Assembly (NCBI GenBank): GCA_947168885.1
Contig: CAMVNQ010000004.1
Coordinates: forward strand, 210,261-274,260
DNA: 64,000 bases
Direction: 5' to 3'
Source: an uncultured Clostridia bacterium
Lineage (GTDB): Bacteria > Bacillota > Clostridia > Oscillospirales > Ruminococcaceae
A program made the position numbers and the translations under genes. Of this stretch, positions 25,238-34,319 are shown piece by piece (positions within the stretch are counted from its first letter, which is position 1; each line of letters begins with the position of its first letter). Under the pieces are notes generated by a model that did no database searches, had not been told where the DNA came from, and saw only the letters and a list, made by a program, of their open reading frames with translations.

Positions 25238-26239
25238 CTACAGTGGCAAAGTAGCTGCGGCATTGAGAGAACCGTCGGCTGTGATACCCGCTTCGGTGTA
25301 CTCATAATAAGCCTGACTTCCGATCATAGCCGCGTTGTCCCCGCAAAGCGCGATCGGCGGGATATAAAGCTTTATGCCCCCTGCGGCACAGCGTTCTTCA
25401 AGCATCGAACGAAGTCCCGAATTCGCCGCGACTCCTCCGGCGAGCGCAGCGGTCTTATATCCGAACTCTTTCGCCGCTGCCACAAACTTTGATGTCAGAA
25501 TATCCGCAACTGTGTACTGGAATGAAGCCGCAAGAGAGTTTATGTCGAGCTGCTCTCCTTTTTGCTCCGCATTGTGCACAAGATTGATAACGTTGGTTTT
25601 AAGACCCGAAAAGCTGAAATCATAAGGCTCGGCGGTGTGAGGCCTCGGAAGTCTGTACTTCTTCGGGTCGCCGCTCTGTGATGCCTTGTCTATGTGCAGC
25701 CCACCGGGATAAGGAAATCCCATAGCCCTCGCCGCTTTGTCGAACGCTTCGCCCGCCGCATCATCCATTGTCCTTCCGACAGTCGAGAATTTTGTGTAGC
25801 TCTCTACCCGCATTATCTGGGAATGTCCGCCCGACGCGGCAAGACAGATATACGGCGGCTCAAGTTCCGGGTGAGCGATATAGTTTGCCGCTATGTGACC
25901 TTTGATATGATGCACGGGAATAAGCGGCTTTCCGGAAGCAAAAGCCAGTCCCTTAGCAAAGTTTACCCCGACAAGCAGGGCTCCGATAAGTCCCGGAGCG
26001 TAAGTCACCGCCACGGCATCTATATCGTCGAGCTTCATCTCCGCCTTTTCAAGAGCTTCATCTACCACACCGACTATGCTCTCGCAGTGGCGGCGGGAAG
26101 CTATTTCGGGAACGACACCACCGTAGAGCTTGTGCTCCTCGACCTGTGTCGCAATTATGTTCGATATTATTCTGCGCCCGTCCTCAACTACGGCGGCAGC
26201 CGTTTCGTCGCACGAGCTTTCGATCGCAAGTATTTTCAT
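25238..26239 (-). CDS. tsaD: tRNA threonylcarbamoyladenosine synthase subunit TsaD
   Basis: A 333-residue Kae1/TsaD ASKHA-fold protein that transfers the threonylcarbamoyl group to A37 of ANN-decoding tRNAs with TsaB and TsaE. Motifs in order: LAIESSCDETAAAVV (start), PEIASRRHCE, PLIPVHHIKGHIAANY with the metal-binding His residues, AASGGHSQI, GEAFDKAARAMGFPYPGG and AALAGGVAANSGLR. The start is taken at MKILAIESS; six further codons upstream from a GTG overlap the ribosome site. tsaB and tsaE are not in the window. It lies downstream of an XRE gene. Confidence 0.94.
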   Translation of the reverse strand: MKILAIESSCDETAAAVVEDGRRIISNIIATQVEEHKLYGGVVPEIASRRHCESIVGVVDEALEKAEMKLDDIDAVAVTYAPGLIGALLVGVNFAKGLAFASGKPLIPVHHIKGHIAANYIAHPELEPPYICLAASGGHSQIMRVESYTKFSTVGRTMDDAAGEAFDKAARAMGFPYPGGLHIDKASQSGDPKKYRLPRPHTAEPYDFSFSGLKTNVINLVHNAEQKGEQLDINSLAASFQYTVADILTSKFVAAAKEFGYKTAALAGGVAANSGLRSMLEERCAAGGIKLYIPPIALCGDNAAMIGSQAYYEYTEAGITADGSLNAAATLPL

Positions 26240-26287
26240 TTTCTTACTTTTCTCCACACTTCGGAAAATCCGGGATTACTCCCGATA

Positions 26288-26620
26288 TTATATTTTCTGC
26301 TCATTAAGCCAGTCAAGCAGACTCAGCGCGAGAAGCTGTTTTTCTCTCGGAAGAGCTTCGGTTTTCATTGCAGCTATGCGCCCGACATTCCCGATATTCC
26401 CGGACTTCTCCGTACCGAGCAGAAGCTCGTCCGGAGTTGTCTTCAGGACCGCACATATTTTCATCAGCACATCTATGCTCGGTATCGAGACGGCGCGCTC
26501 GATATTCGACAGATACTTGTCACTGAGTCCCGCCATTTCGTTGACTTTTGTCTGGCTTAGTCCAAGCTGTCGTCGGCGTTTAGCTATCCGTTTTCCAAAT
26601 TCTTTATAGTCGGTGTACAT
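26288..26620 (-). CDS. XRE-family helix-turn-helix regulator
   Basis: A 110-residue regulator with an N-terminal Cro/C1-type domain (about 5-60: RIAKRRRQLGLSQTKVNEMA, LSDKYLSNIERAVSIPSIDVL) and a short helical C-terminal part (about 75-110). The start is MYTDYKEFG with AGGAG 5 nt upstream; an eight-codon longer form is possible. A block of inverted and direct repeats just upstream (26657-26710) looks like its own operator. It precedes tsaD by 48 nt, so it may also set tsaD levels. The true targets are unknown. Confidence 0.85.
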   Translation of the reverse strand: MYTDYKEFGKRIAKRRRQLGLSQTKVNEMAGLSDKYLSNIERAVSIPSIDVLMKICAVLKTTPDELLLGTEKSGNIGNVGRIAAMKTEALPREKQLLALSLLDWLNEQKI

Positions 26621-26656
26621 CTGTGCTCCTGTGTTTTTCGACATACAATAGATATT

Positions 26657-26710
26657 TCGATTTTAAATGCGATTTAATTCGACTTATAACATACTAAAAT
26701 CGACTTATAA
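26657..26710 (-). promoter_or_regulatory. Probable operator upstream of the XRE gene
   Basis: Inverted repeat TCGATTTTA (26657-26665) and TAAAATCGA (26695-26703), plus direct repeats TCGACTTATAA at 26679-26689 and 26700-26710. Centres are about 21 nt apart, roughly two helical turns. The location in the short yicC-XRE gap suggests autoregulation. Confidence 0.55.
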
Positions 26711-26715
26711 TATCA

Positions 26716-27594
26716 TTATTCGATATTCTGTATCTGCTCTCTGATCTTTTCGATCTCACTCTTCATATCTACAACAAGACGGGTGATACGAAGATCCTGT
26801 GCCTTAGAGCCGGTAGTGTTTACCTCACGGTTCATTTCCTGCACAAGAAAGTCGAGTTTGCGTCCTATCGGCTCGTCGGAGTTCATCATATCACGGAACT
26901 GTACGAAATGGCTCTTAAGACGAACCGTCTCTTCATCGACCGCGATCTTCTCAGCGTAGATGCCGGCTTCGAGCAGGATACGCTGCTCATCGATCTGTTT
27001 GTTATCGAGGATCTCCTGCATCTTAGCAAAGAGCTTTTCACGATAAGCGGTAACAGTCTCCGGTGCGTACTCGCAGACCTGCAAAGTCATCTTCTCAATA
27101 TTCGCAAGCTTTTCGAGGACATCTTCCTTCATCTTAACGCCCTCTGCCTCACGCATTGCGACAAATCTTTCAAGAGCAGCTTCGGCAGTCTCCTTTACGG
27201 CAGCCCATATCTTATCCTCGTCAGTCTCGGCGCGGACGATAGTGAAAGCATCGGTCATGCGGAAGACAGTTGACATGGTAAGGTCGTCTTTCAGTCCGAA
27301 TTTTTCTCCGGTCGCACGGAGAACGTTGATGTAATTCTCGACTACCGCGTCATTAACGGAAACGGCGGTCTCGATACTTCCAATATTGTATATCGAAAGC
27401 GAAACCTCGACCTTTCCGCGGCTCATCTTTGATTTAACAAGGGATTTTAGTTTTTCCTCAAGGAACATATACTGTCTCGGAAGCTTTGCATTGAACTCAT
27501 AGTAACGGGAATTTACCGAACGAATTTCTACAAGATATTCTCTGCCGTCAATTATTCTGTGGTCTCTTCCGAAACCGGTCATACTTCTTATCAT
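26716..27594 (-). CDS. yicC: YicC/YloC family endoribonuclease
   Basis: A 292-residue protein of the conserved YicC (Bacillus YloC) family. It starts with the hallmark MIRSMTGFGR and EIRSVNSRYYEFNAKLPR and ends with EMNREVNTTGSKAQ and VVDMKSEIEKIREQIQNIE. Family members have been reported as stress-related endoribonucleases. In many Firmicutes it lies beside remA, gmk and rpoZ; here the neighbours are a small Cys-rich protein (4-nt overlap) and an XRE regulator, so the synteny is different. Confidence 0.9.
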   Translation of the reverse strand: MIRSMTGFGRDHRIIDGREYLVEIRSVNSRYYEFNAKLPRQYMFLEEKLKSLVKSKMSRGKVEVSLSIYNIGSIETAVSVNDAVVENYINVLRATGEKFGLKDDLTMSTVFRMTDAFTIVRAETDEDKIWAAVKETAEAALERFVAMREAEGVKMKEDVLEKLANIEKMTLQVCEYAPETVTAYREKLFAKMQEILDNKQIDEQRILLEAGIYAEKIAVDEETVRLKSHFVQFRDMMNSDEPIGRKLDFLVQEMNREVNTTGSKAQDLRITRLVVDMKSEIEKIREQIQNIE

Positions 27595-27887
27595 TGGTCT
27601 TTTTCCTTTTCTGTTTTATTGTTTTCTATTGCATTTCTGCATTCTTTACATCTGCCGAGTTCGTCCACAGCCATAGGCGAATATAGATATCTGATCTTTT
27701 CGGCTATATAGGTAGGGTGATCGTCGTGTCCATACCAACGCATTGTAAGCACCTCGGGCAGTTTCGGGTTGTATCCGCTTTTCCCGCAACATACGCAGGT
27801 ATTTATCCATTTTTTTGCGTTTGTATATTCGTCAAGGATAGACTGTGTCCACCGCTTTTTCTTTTCGTGACGCATTTTACCTGTCAT
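27591..27887 (-). CDS. Small Cys-rich, probably zinc-binding protein
   Basis: A 98-residue protein of unknown family. CVCCG (about 31-35) and CKECR (about 83-87) could bind a zinc ion; between them are Trp, Tyr and His residues (MRWYGHDDHPTY). The N-terminus is very basic. It overlaps the upstream Wzz-like gene and the downstream yicC by 4 nt each (ATGA-type junctions), which sets the start and suggests coupled translation. Confidence 0.65.
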   Translation of the reverse strand: MTGKMRHEKKKRWTQSILDEYTNAKKWINTCVCCGKSGYNPKLPEVLTMRWYGHDDHPTYIAEKIRYLYSPMAVDELGRCKECRNAIENNKTEKEKDQ

Positions 27888-28543
27888 CTTCCGAGATAAT
27901 CTATCTCATTATCAAAATCCATAAGCTCGCCTATGACGGGAACACCATACTGCTCGGTAATATTATCGGCGGACGTGATCGTGTTATCGAGCTTCCATAT
28001 CACAATTATACCAAGCACGGAGATCAGCAGTCCGATCGAAGCGCCGATGACCGCAAAAACGCGTTCATCCGGAAAAGCAGGTCGCTGAGGCTCTACCGGA
28101 GTAGAGATTATCTGAATCTTCGCGTTTGCTTCATACTCATCGAGAACGAGCTGAACCTGTCCGAGATATATCTCCGCGAGCTTGTAGGAATCCGACGATG
28201 TTTCACAGTCGAAAGTTGCTTTTATTATCTGAGTTCCGTTCGTCGGAGTCACACTGATCATCTTTTCAAGCTCTGCATACGAAAATTTGGTCACAAGGTT
28301 TTCGTTTATCGCGTCGTACATTTTCGGACTTGTAAAAAGCAGTGCGATGGTCTGCGCTTTTTCTGCCGAGGGTATATTATCAGTGCTTTCAACATACATA
28401 TCGGAATACGTGATATAATGCTTCGTCATTCCATAAGAAGCGAGGATATACCCCGAGATTGCAAGCATTATCGTCACGACAAGAGCTATTCTCCAGTTGT
28501 TCTTTATAGTTATGCCAAGCTTTTTGACCTCATTCTTCTTCAA
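27884..28543 (-). CDS. Wzz/YveK-type chain-length determinant or tyrosine-kinase modulator
   Basis: A 219-residue protein with two membrane helices, at about 16-38 and 162-184, enclosing an extracellular domain. The Pro-rich stretch STPVEPQRPAFPDERVF before the second helix is a Wzz family mark. In Firmicutes such proteins activate a BY-kinase and control polysaccharide export; no kinase or glycosyltransferase genes are adjacent, so the pathway is unclear. The start is TTG (28543), 8 nt after GAAGGA. It lies 30 nt after rsmG in the mnmG operon. Confidence 0.78.
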   Translation of the reverse strand: MKKNEVKKLGITIKNNWRIALVVTIMLAISGYILASYGMTKHYITYSDMYVESTDNIPSAEKAQTIALLFTSPKMYDAINENLVTKFSYAELEKMISVTPTNGTQIIKATFDCETSSDSYKLAEIYLGQVQLVLDEYEANAKIQIISTPVEPQRPAFPDERVFAVIGASIGLLISVLGIIVIWKLDNTITSADNITEQYGVPVIGELMDFDNEIDYLGR

Positions 28544-28573
28544 TTACACATTCCTTCTTTATCAAGCCAACCC

Positions 28574-29260
28574 TCACAGCGGTTTTTTCGCTATTTTCGC
28601 CGAGACGCGGGGATACTGCTGCGGAGTAGGGGAGACCTTCTTTATTACGATAAGGTTTCGTTTATCACCGCAAGGAAGCGTGTACTTCTTCACGCTTTCT
28701 ATCTCTCCGCCAAGCTTCTTTACAGCATTTTCAGCTTCAGATACTTCATCCTTTTCTCCCTTTAACGCAGCGAATGTTCCGCCAACCTCAACAAATGGCA
28801 GACAATATTCACTCAATACGTTAAGTGCTGCAACAGCCCTTGCCACTGCAAGACCGTACTTTTCTCTGTATTTTTCATTCTGTCCGAGCTCTTCTCCGCG
28901 CGCGTGGATAGTTTCACAGGTCAGACCGAGAAGACTGCAAGCGCTGTCAAGATAGGTTATGCGCTTGTTTGAACTGTCGAGCAGTGTAAATTCAAGATCT
29001 GGGCGGTATATCTTCATTGGAAGGGACGGAAAGCCCGCACCGGCACCAATATCAATCACTCTTGTTCCACGTGGAACATCAACCATTGTCAGCGGAAGTA
29101 TGCTGTCAATATAGTGCTTTTCGATTATCTCGTCCGGCTCGGTTATCCGGGTGAGGTTCACATTTCTGTTGTATTCTACCATATAAGAGGCAAGCTTGTC
29201 AAGTTTTGTTAACTGATCTTCGGAAAGGATTATCCCGCATTCGCTGTATTTATTATTCAT
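28574..29260 (-). CDS. rsmG: 16S rRNA 7-methylguanosine methyltransferase RsmG
   Basis: A 228-residue SAM-dependent methyltransferase (GidB) that methylates the 530-loop guanine of 16S rRNA. The SAM motif is [18 protein letters not shown]; also seen are [20 protein letters not shown] and [20 protein letters not shown]. The start MNNKYSEC has GGAGGAAAGA 3-8 nt upstream and overlaps the mnmG stop by 8 nt. A perfect 16-bp parS palindrome lies inside this gene at 29063-29078, where it encodes part of DVPRGTR. Confidence 0.94.
   Translation of the reverse strand: MNNKYSECGIILSEDQLTKLDKLASYMVEYNRNVNLTRITEPDEIIEKHYIDSILPLTMVDVPRGTRVIDIGAGAGFPSLPMKIYRPDLEFTLLDSSNKRITYLDSACSLLGLTCETIHARGEELGQNEKYREKYGLAVARAVAALNVLSEYCLPFVEVGGTFAALKGEKDEVSEAENAVKKLGGEIESVKKYTLPCGDKRNLIVIKKVSPTPQQYPRVSAKIAKKPL
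29063..29078. promoter_or_regulatory. parS site 1, inside rsmG
   Basis: TGTTCCACGTGGAACA, a perfect palindrome that differs from the Bacillus parS consensus TGTTTCACGTGAAACA by one base in each arm and keeps the central CACGTG. Identical copies at 31165 and 31393. Confidence 0.9.
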
Positions 29261-31130
29261 TCTTTCCTCCGTTCGCGGCAAGCCATATAAGCAGCACCGA
29301 AATATCTGCGGGATTAACTCCCGAAATGCGACCTGCCTGTCCGATGTTTAGCGGACGGTGCTCATTAAGTTTTTCCTGTGCTTCGAGCCTGAGACCGCTT
29401 ATTTTCGTATAATCTATATTCTGTGGAAGAAGCCTGTTTTCAAGACGCTGCATCTCTTTTATCTTAGCAAGCTGAGTTTTGATGTATCCTTCATATTTGA
29501 TGTTTACTTCAAGTTTTTCAGCTATTTCGGGTCTTATATGAGGATCATTATCATCAAAAACTATAAGATCAGAATATCCGAGCTGCGGACGGCGTAACAA
29601 TTCAATAAACCTCACAGCCTGATCTATGGGAGATGTACCTTTTTCAACAAGCATCTTATTGAGTTTCTCAGAAGGACGTAAAGAGGTTTTCTTTATTCGT
29701 TCTGTTTCAGCTTCTACTTCTTTCTTCATTCTGAGAAAATGTTCAAATCTTTCGTCTGATATAAGTCCGATTTCATGTCCGAGCTCGGTAAGTCGTTCCG
29801 GCGCATTATCCTGTCGTATTATCAAACGGTATTCGCTTCGTGAAGTCATCATACGATAAGGTTCGACACAACCTTTGGTAACAAGATCGTCTATCAGAGT
29901 TCCAATATAAGAATTGGATCGGTCAAGTATTATCTGATCCTTTCCCTGTATTTTTCTTGCGGCGTTTATACCTGCTACAAGACCCTGAGCTGCTGCTTCT
30001 TCATAACCCGATGTAGAGTTGAACTGACCTGCTCCGTAAAGTCCGGATATTTTTTTCGTTTCAAGAGTTGCATAAAGATCAAGCGGGTCAAGACAATCAT
30101 ATTCAATTGCATACGCCGGTCTCATTATCTCTACATTTTCCAGACCTTTAATTGTCCGCAAAAATGCGAGCTGGACATCTTCCGGAAGGGAAGTGCTCAT
30201 ACCCTGTAAATAGTATTCGTCAGTGTCAAGTCCCATAGGCTCGACAAAAAGCTGGTGGCGTTCTTTATCTTTAAAACGCATCAGCTTTGTTTCTATACTC
30301 GGACAGTAACGTGGTCCTACACCTACTATCTTTCCCGAATAAAGTGCTGAACGATCAAGATTATCAAGTATTATTTTATGCGTTCTCTCATTGGTGTATG
30401 TTACATAGCACTTTGCTTTGTTTTCAAGCGGAAGTTTATTATCGAATGAGAAAGGAGTGATATCTTCATCACCGCCCTGTTCTTCCATAACAGAGAAATC
30501 TATTGATCTTTTATGGACTCTCGCCGGAGTTCCTGTCTTAAACCTTCTTATCCGGAGACCGAGTTTTTTTAAACTTTCGGTAAGTTCAGTTGATGGATTT
30601 ACATTATCAGGTCCGCTCTTATAAGAGGTAGTACCTATGAATATTTCTCCTCCGAGGTATGTTCCGGTAGTGATAATGACTGCACTCGCTTCACAGAATC
30701 CGCCGAGTTTTGTTTCAACTCCGGTAACTTTTCCGTTCTCTACACAAACTTTAGTGACCTCTGCCTGTTTCACATCGAGAAGAGGTTCTTTTTCAAGCGT
30801 ATGCTTCATATAAGTATGATACTTCACTCTGTCAGACTGTACACGAAGAGAATGCACCGCAGGCCCTTTTCCGCGGTTTAGCATACGGGACTGGATAAAA
30901 GTTGCGTCTGCTGCTATACCCATTTGTCCACCGAGAGCATCTATCTCACTTACGAGCTGTCCTTTTGCACTTCCGCCTATGCTCGGATTACATGGCATAT
31001 TTGCAATTGTATCGAGCGAGAGCACAAAAACAACTGTTTTCATTCCAAGACGTGCTGCTGCAAGTGCGGCTTCGCACCCTGCGTGACCTGCACCTACTAC
31101 AGCAACATCATATTTTCCAAGATTATATAT
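29253..31130 (-). CDS. mnmG: tRNA uridine 5-carboxymethylaminomethyl modification enzyme MnmG
   Basis: A 625-residue FAD protein that with MnmE modifies wobble uridine. The first ATG in frame (31043) would remove the FAD motif; the frame is open upstream and encodes [20 protein letters not shown], so the true start is earlier. Between the in-frame stop TAA (31143-31145) and that motif there is no ATG, GTG or TTG. Family alignment (M-x-Y-x-x-G-x-YDV) places the start at ATA, 31130-31128, with GGTGAT three bases before it. Other conserved parts: [28 protein letters not shown]-type FKTGTPARV, and [12 protein letters not shown] at the end. rsmG overlaps by 8 nt. Confidence 0.9.
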   Translation of the reverse strand: MYNLGKYDVAVVGAGHAGCEAALAAARLGMKTVVFVLSLDTIANMPCNPSIGGSAKGQLVSEIDALGGQMGIAADATFIQSRMLNRGKGPAVHSLRVQSDRVKYHTYMKHTLEKEPLLDVKQAEVTKVCVENGKVTGVETKLGGFCEASAVIITTGTYLGGEIFIGTTSYKSGPDNVNPSTELTESLKKLGLRIRRFKTGTPARVHKRSIDFSVMEEQGGDEDITPFSFDNKLPLENKAKCYVTYTNERTHKIILDNLDRSALYSGKIVGVGPRYCPSIETKLMRFKDKERHQLFVEPMGLDTDEYYLQGMSTSLPEDVQLAFLRTIKGLENVEIMRPAYAIEYDCLDPLDLYATLETKKISGLYGAGQFNSTSGYEEAAAQGLVAGINAARKIQGKDQIILDRSNSYIGTLIDDLVTKGCVEPYRMMTSRSEYRLIIRQDNAPERLTELGHEIGLISDERFEHFLRMKKEVEAETERIKKTSLRPSEKLNKMLVEKGTSPIDQAVRFIELLRRPQLGYSDLIVFDDNDPHIRPEIAEKLEVNIKYEGYIKTQLAKIKEMQRLENRLLPQNIDYTKISGLRLEAQEKLNEHRPLNIGQAGRISGVNPADISVLLIWLAANGGKNE

Positions 31131-31164
31131 AGTATCACCAGCTTAATTAAATTACATTATCTTG

Positions 31165-31180
31165 TGTTCCACGTGGAACA
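31165..31180. promoter_or_regulatory. parS site 2
   Basis: TGTTCCACGTGGAACA, identical to sites 1 and 3, 35 nt upstream of the inferred mnmG start. Confidence 0.9.
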
Positions 31181-31392
31181 AGCGTGACGCTTGACCCAAT
31201 AGCCGCCCGGAGTCACAGTAAAAAACAAGTCACAGTAACGGCGGCTGCGCTTGCGGCGAATTTCATCTATTTCAACTCACATCAGCACGGCTGTCTCCCG
31301 TAAAAGGAGAAAGTGAAATTTGGAGTTTTGTCATTCAATCAGATTCTATATTTCTGTTATATTATTATAGAAAAGAACTTTTATAGCTCCTA

Positions 31393-31408
31393 TGTTCCAC
31401 GTGGAACA
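31393..31408. promoter_or_regulatory. parS site 3
   Basis: TGTTCCACGTGGAACA, identical to sites 1 and 2, 44 nt past the aldolase stop. Confidence 0.9.
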
Positions 31409-31451
31409 CTACTTATTGTATTTGTTAAATTTCTAACGCCAAAATATATTA

Positions 31452-32198
31452 TCAATCTGAATATTTTTTGAACCCAGGATGTTTCAGTGCATAACCCTTT
31501 GATAAGTCACAGGTTTCTTTGAGCATTTCATCAGGTATTTGTTTTGGTCCGCCGAGAAGTCGGGCGGTAAGAATAGTTTTAGCGTAGAGTTCAAGAGATT
31601 CAAGTTTATGGAAAGCCTGTTTCAGATCAGCTCCCACTGTAATAACTCCGTGGTTAGCAAGAAGTACTGCGTCATGATTTCTGATATACGGAGCAATGCT
31701 TTCAGGAACATCATCCGAACCGGGTACAGCATAAGGAGCTATTGGAACAGAACCAAAGATCATGACAGCTTCTGAAAGAGCATAATCGTCAAGAGGAATA
31801 CCTGCCGCTGCAAATCCTGTTGCCGTGGGAGGATGAGCGTGTATCACGGCGTTTATATCAGGTCTTTCACGATAGCATCTCAGATGCATCTTGAATTCTG
31901 ATGAAGGTCTGAATAAATATTTGTCCCGGTCATATCCGTCAGAGGTATCAACATGGATTATCTCATTCGGTTTTGATGTCCTGTCCGGACTCATCTCCGC
32001 TTTGCATATTCCCGAAGGTGTAGTCAGATATTCAAATTCTCCTGTCCTTACAGAGATATTTCCGTCGGTCGCTGCAACAAAACCGAGATCATACATTTTT
32101 TTTCCGATATCACAGATCTCCTTTTTTATATGTTCCAGTATCTCTTCTTCTTCCATTCCTTTAAAAATAAATTCGTCGTATAATTCTTTGTAAATCAT
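31452..32198 (-). CDS. Class II aldolase/adducin family protein, FucA-like
   Basis: A 248-residue protein of the L-fuculose-phosphate/L-ribulose-phosphate aldolase family. The zinc His residues are in INAVIHAHPPTATGFAA and LLANHGVITVG; ATDGNISVR and LTTPSG form the phosphate-binding loops, and SSEFKMHLRCYRERPD contains the catalytic Glu region. It could split fuculose-1-phosphate or a related sugar phosphate; no fucose or rhamnose genes are near. It follows a radical SAM gene by 13 nt in the rsmI operon. Confidence 0.85.
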   Translation of the reverse strand: MIYKELYDEFIFKGMEEEEILEHIKKEICDIGKKMYDLGFVAATDGNISVRTGEFEYLTTPSGICKAEMSPDRTSKPNEIIHVDTSDGYDRDKYLFRPSSEFKMHLRCYRERPDINAVIHAHPPTATGFAAAGIPLDDYALSEAVMIFGSVPIAPYAVPGSDDVPESIAPYIRNHDAVLLANHGVITVGADLKQAFHKLESLELYAKTILTARLLGGPKQIPDEMLKETCDLSKGYALKHPGFKKYSD

Positions 32199-32211
32199 TT
32201 TATTCTCCTTA

Positions 32212-33072
32212 TCAGAAATCCGGAGTCATATCGAGATTTTCGCATCCCTTTTCCTGCATAAATCCGTCAAGACCGAGATCAGCACAATATTCCGTGACCT
32301 TTTCGTATTCAAATGTCGTCAGCTTTCTATTGATCTCCGAATATTTATATGCATTATAGCAGGGTGTGTACTGCCTCATAATGCTTACAAGTGGACGAAC
32401 CGGAAAAGCTGCGATCTCATCGAGTATTTTCATACTGTCATGATAACCTTTAGGAAGGACAAGGTGACGTACGATAACCCCGCTATGTATAATACAGTTA
32501 TCATCAAATACAGCTTTCGGCTGTTGTCTTATCATTTCTTTCAGAGCAGGCAGAGCTTTTTCAAAATAATCCTGCGCGCCGGAGTATTTTGCAGACATCT
32601 CAGTACTATAATACTTCATATCCGGAAGAAATATATCAACAAGACCATCAAGCATTTTTAGTGTCTCTATATTCTCATATCCGCCGCAGTTATAAACTAT
32701 CGGTATTCCCAGATTTTTCTTATGTTTTTTCAGAACATTCGCTATCTTATCTGCATAATGTGTTCCGGTAACAAAGTTTATATTATGCGCACCTTTGTCG
32801 CGAAGTTCATACATTATTTCCGTGAGACGATCCTCATTTACCGTCTCACCTTTAAGTTCATGACTTATCGGATAATTCTGGCAGAATACACAGCGAAGAC
32901 TGCAGCCGGAAAAAAATATTGCACCGCTTCCGTTTTTACCGCTTATGCAGGGTTCTTCACCAAAGTGCAGCATATATTTTGCAATTTTTATTTCATCTGT
33001 ACATCCACAGTAACCGGTTTTTTCTTTTCTGTCAACACGGCAGTTCCGCGGACAAAGCCTGCACTCATTCAT
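32212..33072 (-). CDS. Radical SAM protein, PflX/COG1313-like
   Basis: A 286-residue protein with two Cys clusters. The N-terminal CRLCPRNCRVDR...GYCGC (about 4-24) resembles the extra Fe-S or zinc site of COG1313 proteins, and the radical SAM motif is GCSLRCVFCQNYPIS (about 56-70, CxxxCxxC). Later GGYENIETLKMLDGLVDIFLPD and GVIVRHLVLPKG are typical of pyruvate-formate-lyase activase relatives. The target protein or substrate is not known, and no glycyl-radical enzyme gene is next to it. It overlaps the upstream unknown gene by 8 nt. Confidence 0.85.
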   Translation of the reverse strand: MNECRLCPRNCRVDRKEKTGYCGCTDEIKIAKYMLHFGEEPCISGKNGSGAIFFSGCSLRCVFCQNYPISHELKGETVNEDRLTEIMYELRDKGAHNINFVTGTHYADKIANVLKKHKKNLGIPIVYNCGGYENIETLKMLDGLVDIFLPDMKYYSTEMSAKYSGAQDYFEKALPALKEMIRQQPKAVFDDNCIIHSGVIVRHLVLPKGYHDSMKILDEIAAFPVRPLVSIMRQYTPCYNAYKYSEINRKLTTFEYEKVTEYCADLGLDGFMQEKGCENLDMTPDF

Positions 33073-34282
33073 CTTTGTTCAGCTCCTTCGCGAATTTTTC
33101 CGCACGTTCGAATGCGTATAATATTTCGCCCTGATATTCCGGATCTTCACGGTAGAGCATAGGATCGAAATGAGCAAGTTTATAACAGAATGTTACAATG
33201 ATTGCGTACTGCTTCATCAAAAGCAGTCTATCCATTGATGTCCAGTAATTTTCTATGGTATGCTTCTTTATGTATTGTCTTAGTTCGCCATTCAGACCGT
33301 CATATTTGAATATGCTCTCACATACCGACGCAAGAGAAGCAGTCGCGTAATACATTGAATAATTATCCATGACTTCCGCGAGGTCTTTCATATTCACAGG
33401 AGGAAGTTCTGTCTGTGAAAATTTGGTTATTATGTGTATGAACATATTTGCTATCTCTATTCCGTTACCGTTATACACAATTGTAACAAGATCTCCGGAT
33501 AGGTCGCAGAGCCTTTTTTCTTTATCGAAGCTCTTTATATCAAATACAGTATTCTTTTCGTATAAATCTTCAAGCGTAAATCCGCCGTAAGCTATCGCAA
33601 AAAGAGACGAAAAACTTATGCGCGTTTTCGGGTCGGAAAGATCGGTGAGACACTTATCCTTTTTTGCGGAAAGAATAGCATTCATCTCATCAAGAGAGAT
33701 CGGGCGGTTATTAAGTTTCAGATTTGAACTGAAACGCCGGAAGTTATATTTGTCAATAAGTTCTTTATACTTTATAGTATTCTGCATCCCGAATTTTACT
33801 GCCGCAAGACGAACAGATTCAAGTATTATCTTTGCTTTTTTATTGAGATTCAGACTTTTTTTGTTTTCTTTAACTGAAACGGTTTTTTTCTTTTTTGTTT
33901 CATCGTTCAGGAGACTTAAACTGGCATTTTCGGGTTCTTTTACATATGCCTTATCTGTGTCGCACATAAGACCGGAGATACGTACATGATCTCCGTTATA
34001 CATTTTTTTGAGAAGGAATGCTGTCTTAATAACTTCTTTATCACGATCCCTTATTTTTTTCAGATAAAACTCACAGCACTCAGAAAAAGATTTATCGCCT
34101 ACAAAAACAAGATCAAACACATCGATCCCTATCTTTTCGGCAGACTGAATACACGGGCTTCCAAAGATATATTCTTTCATACGAAGGAGATATTCTATCG
34201 TTGTTTTTTCGGAAAGGATGACACGCGGAGAAAAGAAAAATGTTTTGATACATTTCGGAACATCTGTTACTGCTATTTCCAC
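33065..34282 (-). CDS. Hypothetical protein
   Basis: About 405 residues with no family I recognise. A basic, low-complexity stretch (about 125-150, Lys-rich with KKKKTVSVKENKKSLNLNKK) separates an N-terminal part from a helical C-terminal part. No membrane segment or signal peptide. The start is uncertain: AGGAGG is only 1 nt from an ATG at 34291 but 10 nt from a GTG at 34282, which I prefer. It lies between rsmI (37 nt) and the radical SAM gene (8-nt overlap), so it is likely translated together with them. Confidence 0.6.
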   Translation of the reverse strand: MEIAVTDVPKCIKTFFFSPRVILSEKTTIEYLLRMKEYIFGSPCIQSAEKIGIDVFDLVFVGDKSFSECCEFYLKKIRDRDKEVIKTAFLLKKMYNGDHVRISGLMCDTDKAYVKEPENASLSLLNDETKKKKTVSVKENKKSLNLNKKAKIILESVRLAAVKFGMQNTIKYKELIDKYNFRRFSSNLKLNNRPISLDEMNAILSAKKDKCLTDLSDPKTRISFSSLFAIAYGGFTLEDLYEKNTVFDIKSFDKEKRLCDLSGDLVTIVYNGNGIEIANMFIHIITKFSQTELPPVNMKDLAEVMDNYSMYYATASLASVCESIFKYDGLNGELRQYIKKHTIENYWTSMDRLLLMKQYAIIVTFCYKLAHFDPMLYREDPEYQGEILYAFERAEKFAKELNKDE

Positions 34283-34319
34283 AATTATCATCCCTCCTTT
34301 TTTCAATTCAATCGCTGAA

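Larger units (their letters stand above)
31131..31451. other. Structured intergenic region with two parS sites
   Basis: Between the aldolase and mnmG genes. Besides two parS sites it holds AGCCGCC / GGCGGCT (31201-31207 and 31240-31246), enclosing two AGTCACAGTAA direct repeats, and AATTTCA / TGAAATT arms (about 31258-31317) around a CTCC-CGTAAAA-GGAG hairpin. A TATAAT -10-like hexamer occurs on the minus strand near 31365. No gene was seen. Confidence 0.5.

Noticed and set aside
29253..31043. A truncated mnmG starting at the ATG at 31043
   Set aside because: This would remove the FAD-binding GxGxxG segment, which is present and in frame just upstream.
31201..31330. tRNA or riboswitch between the aldolase and mnmG genes
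   Set aside because: There are hairpins and repeats but no cloverleaf, T-loop or known aptamer signature.
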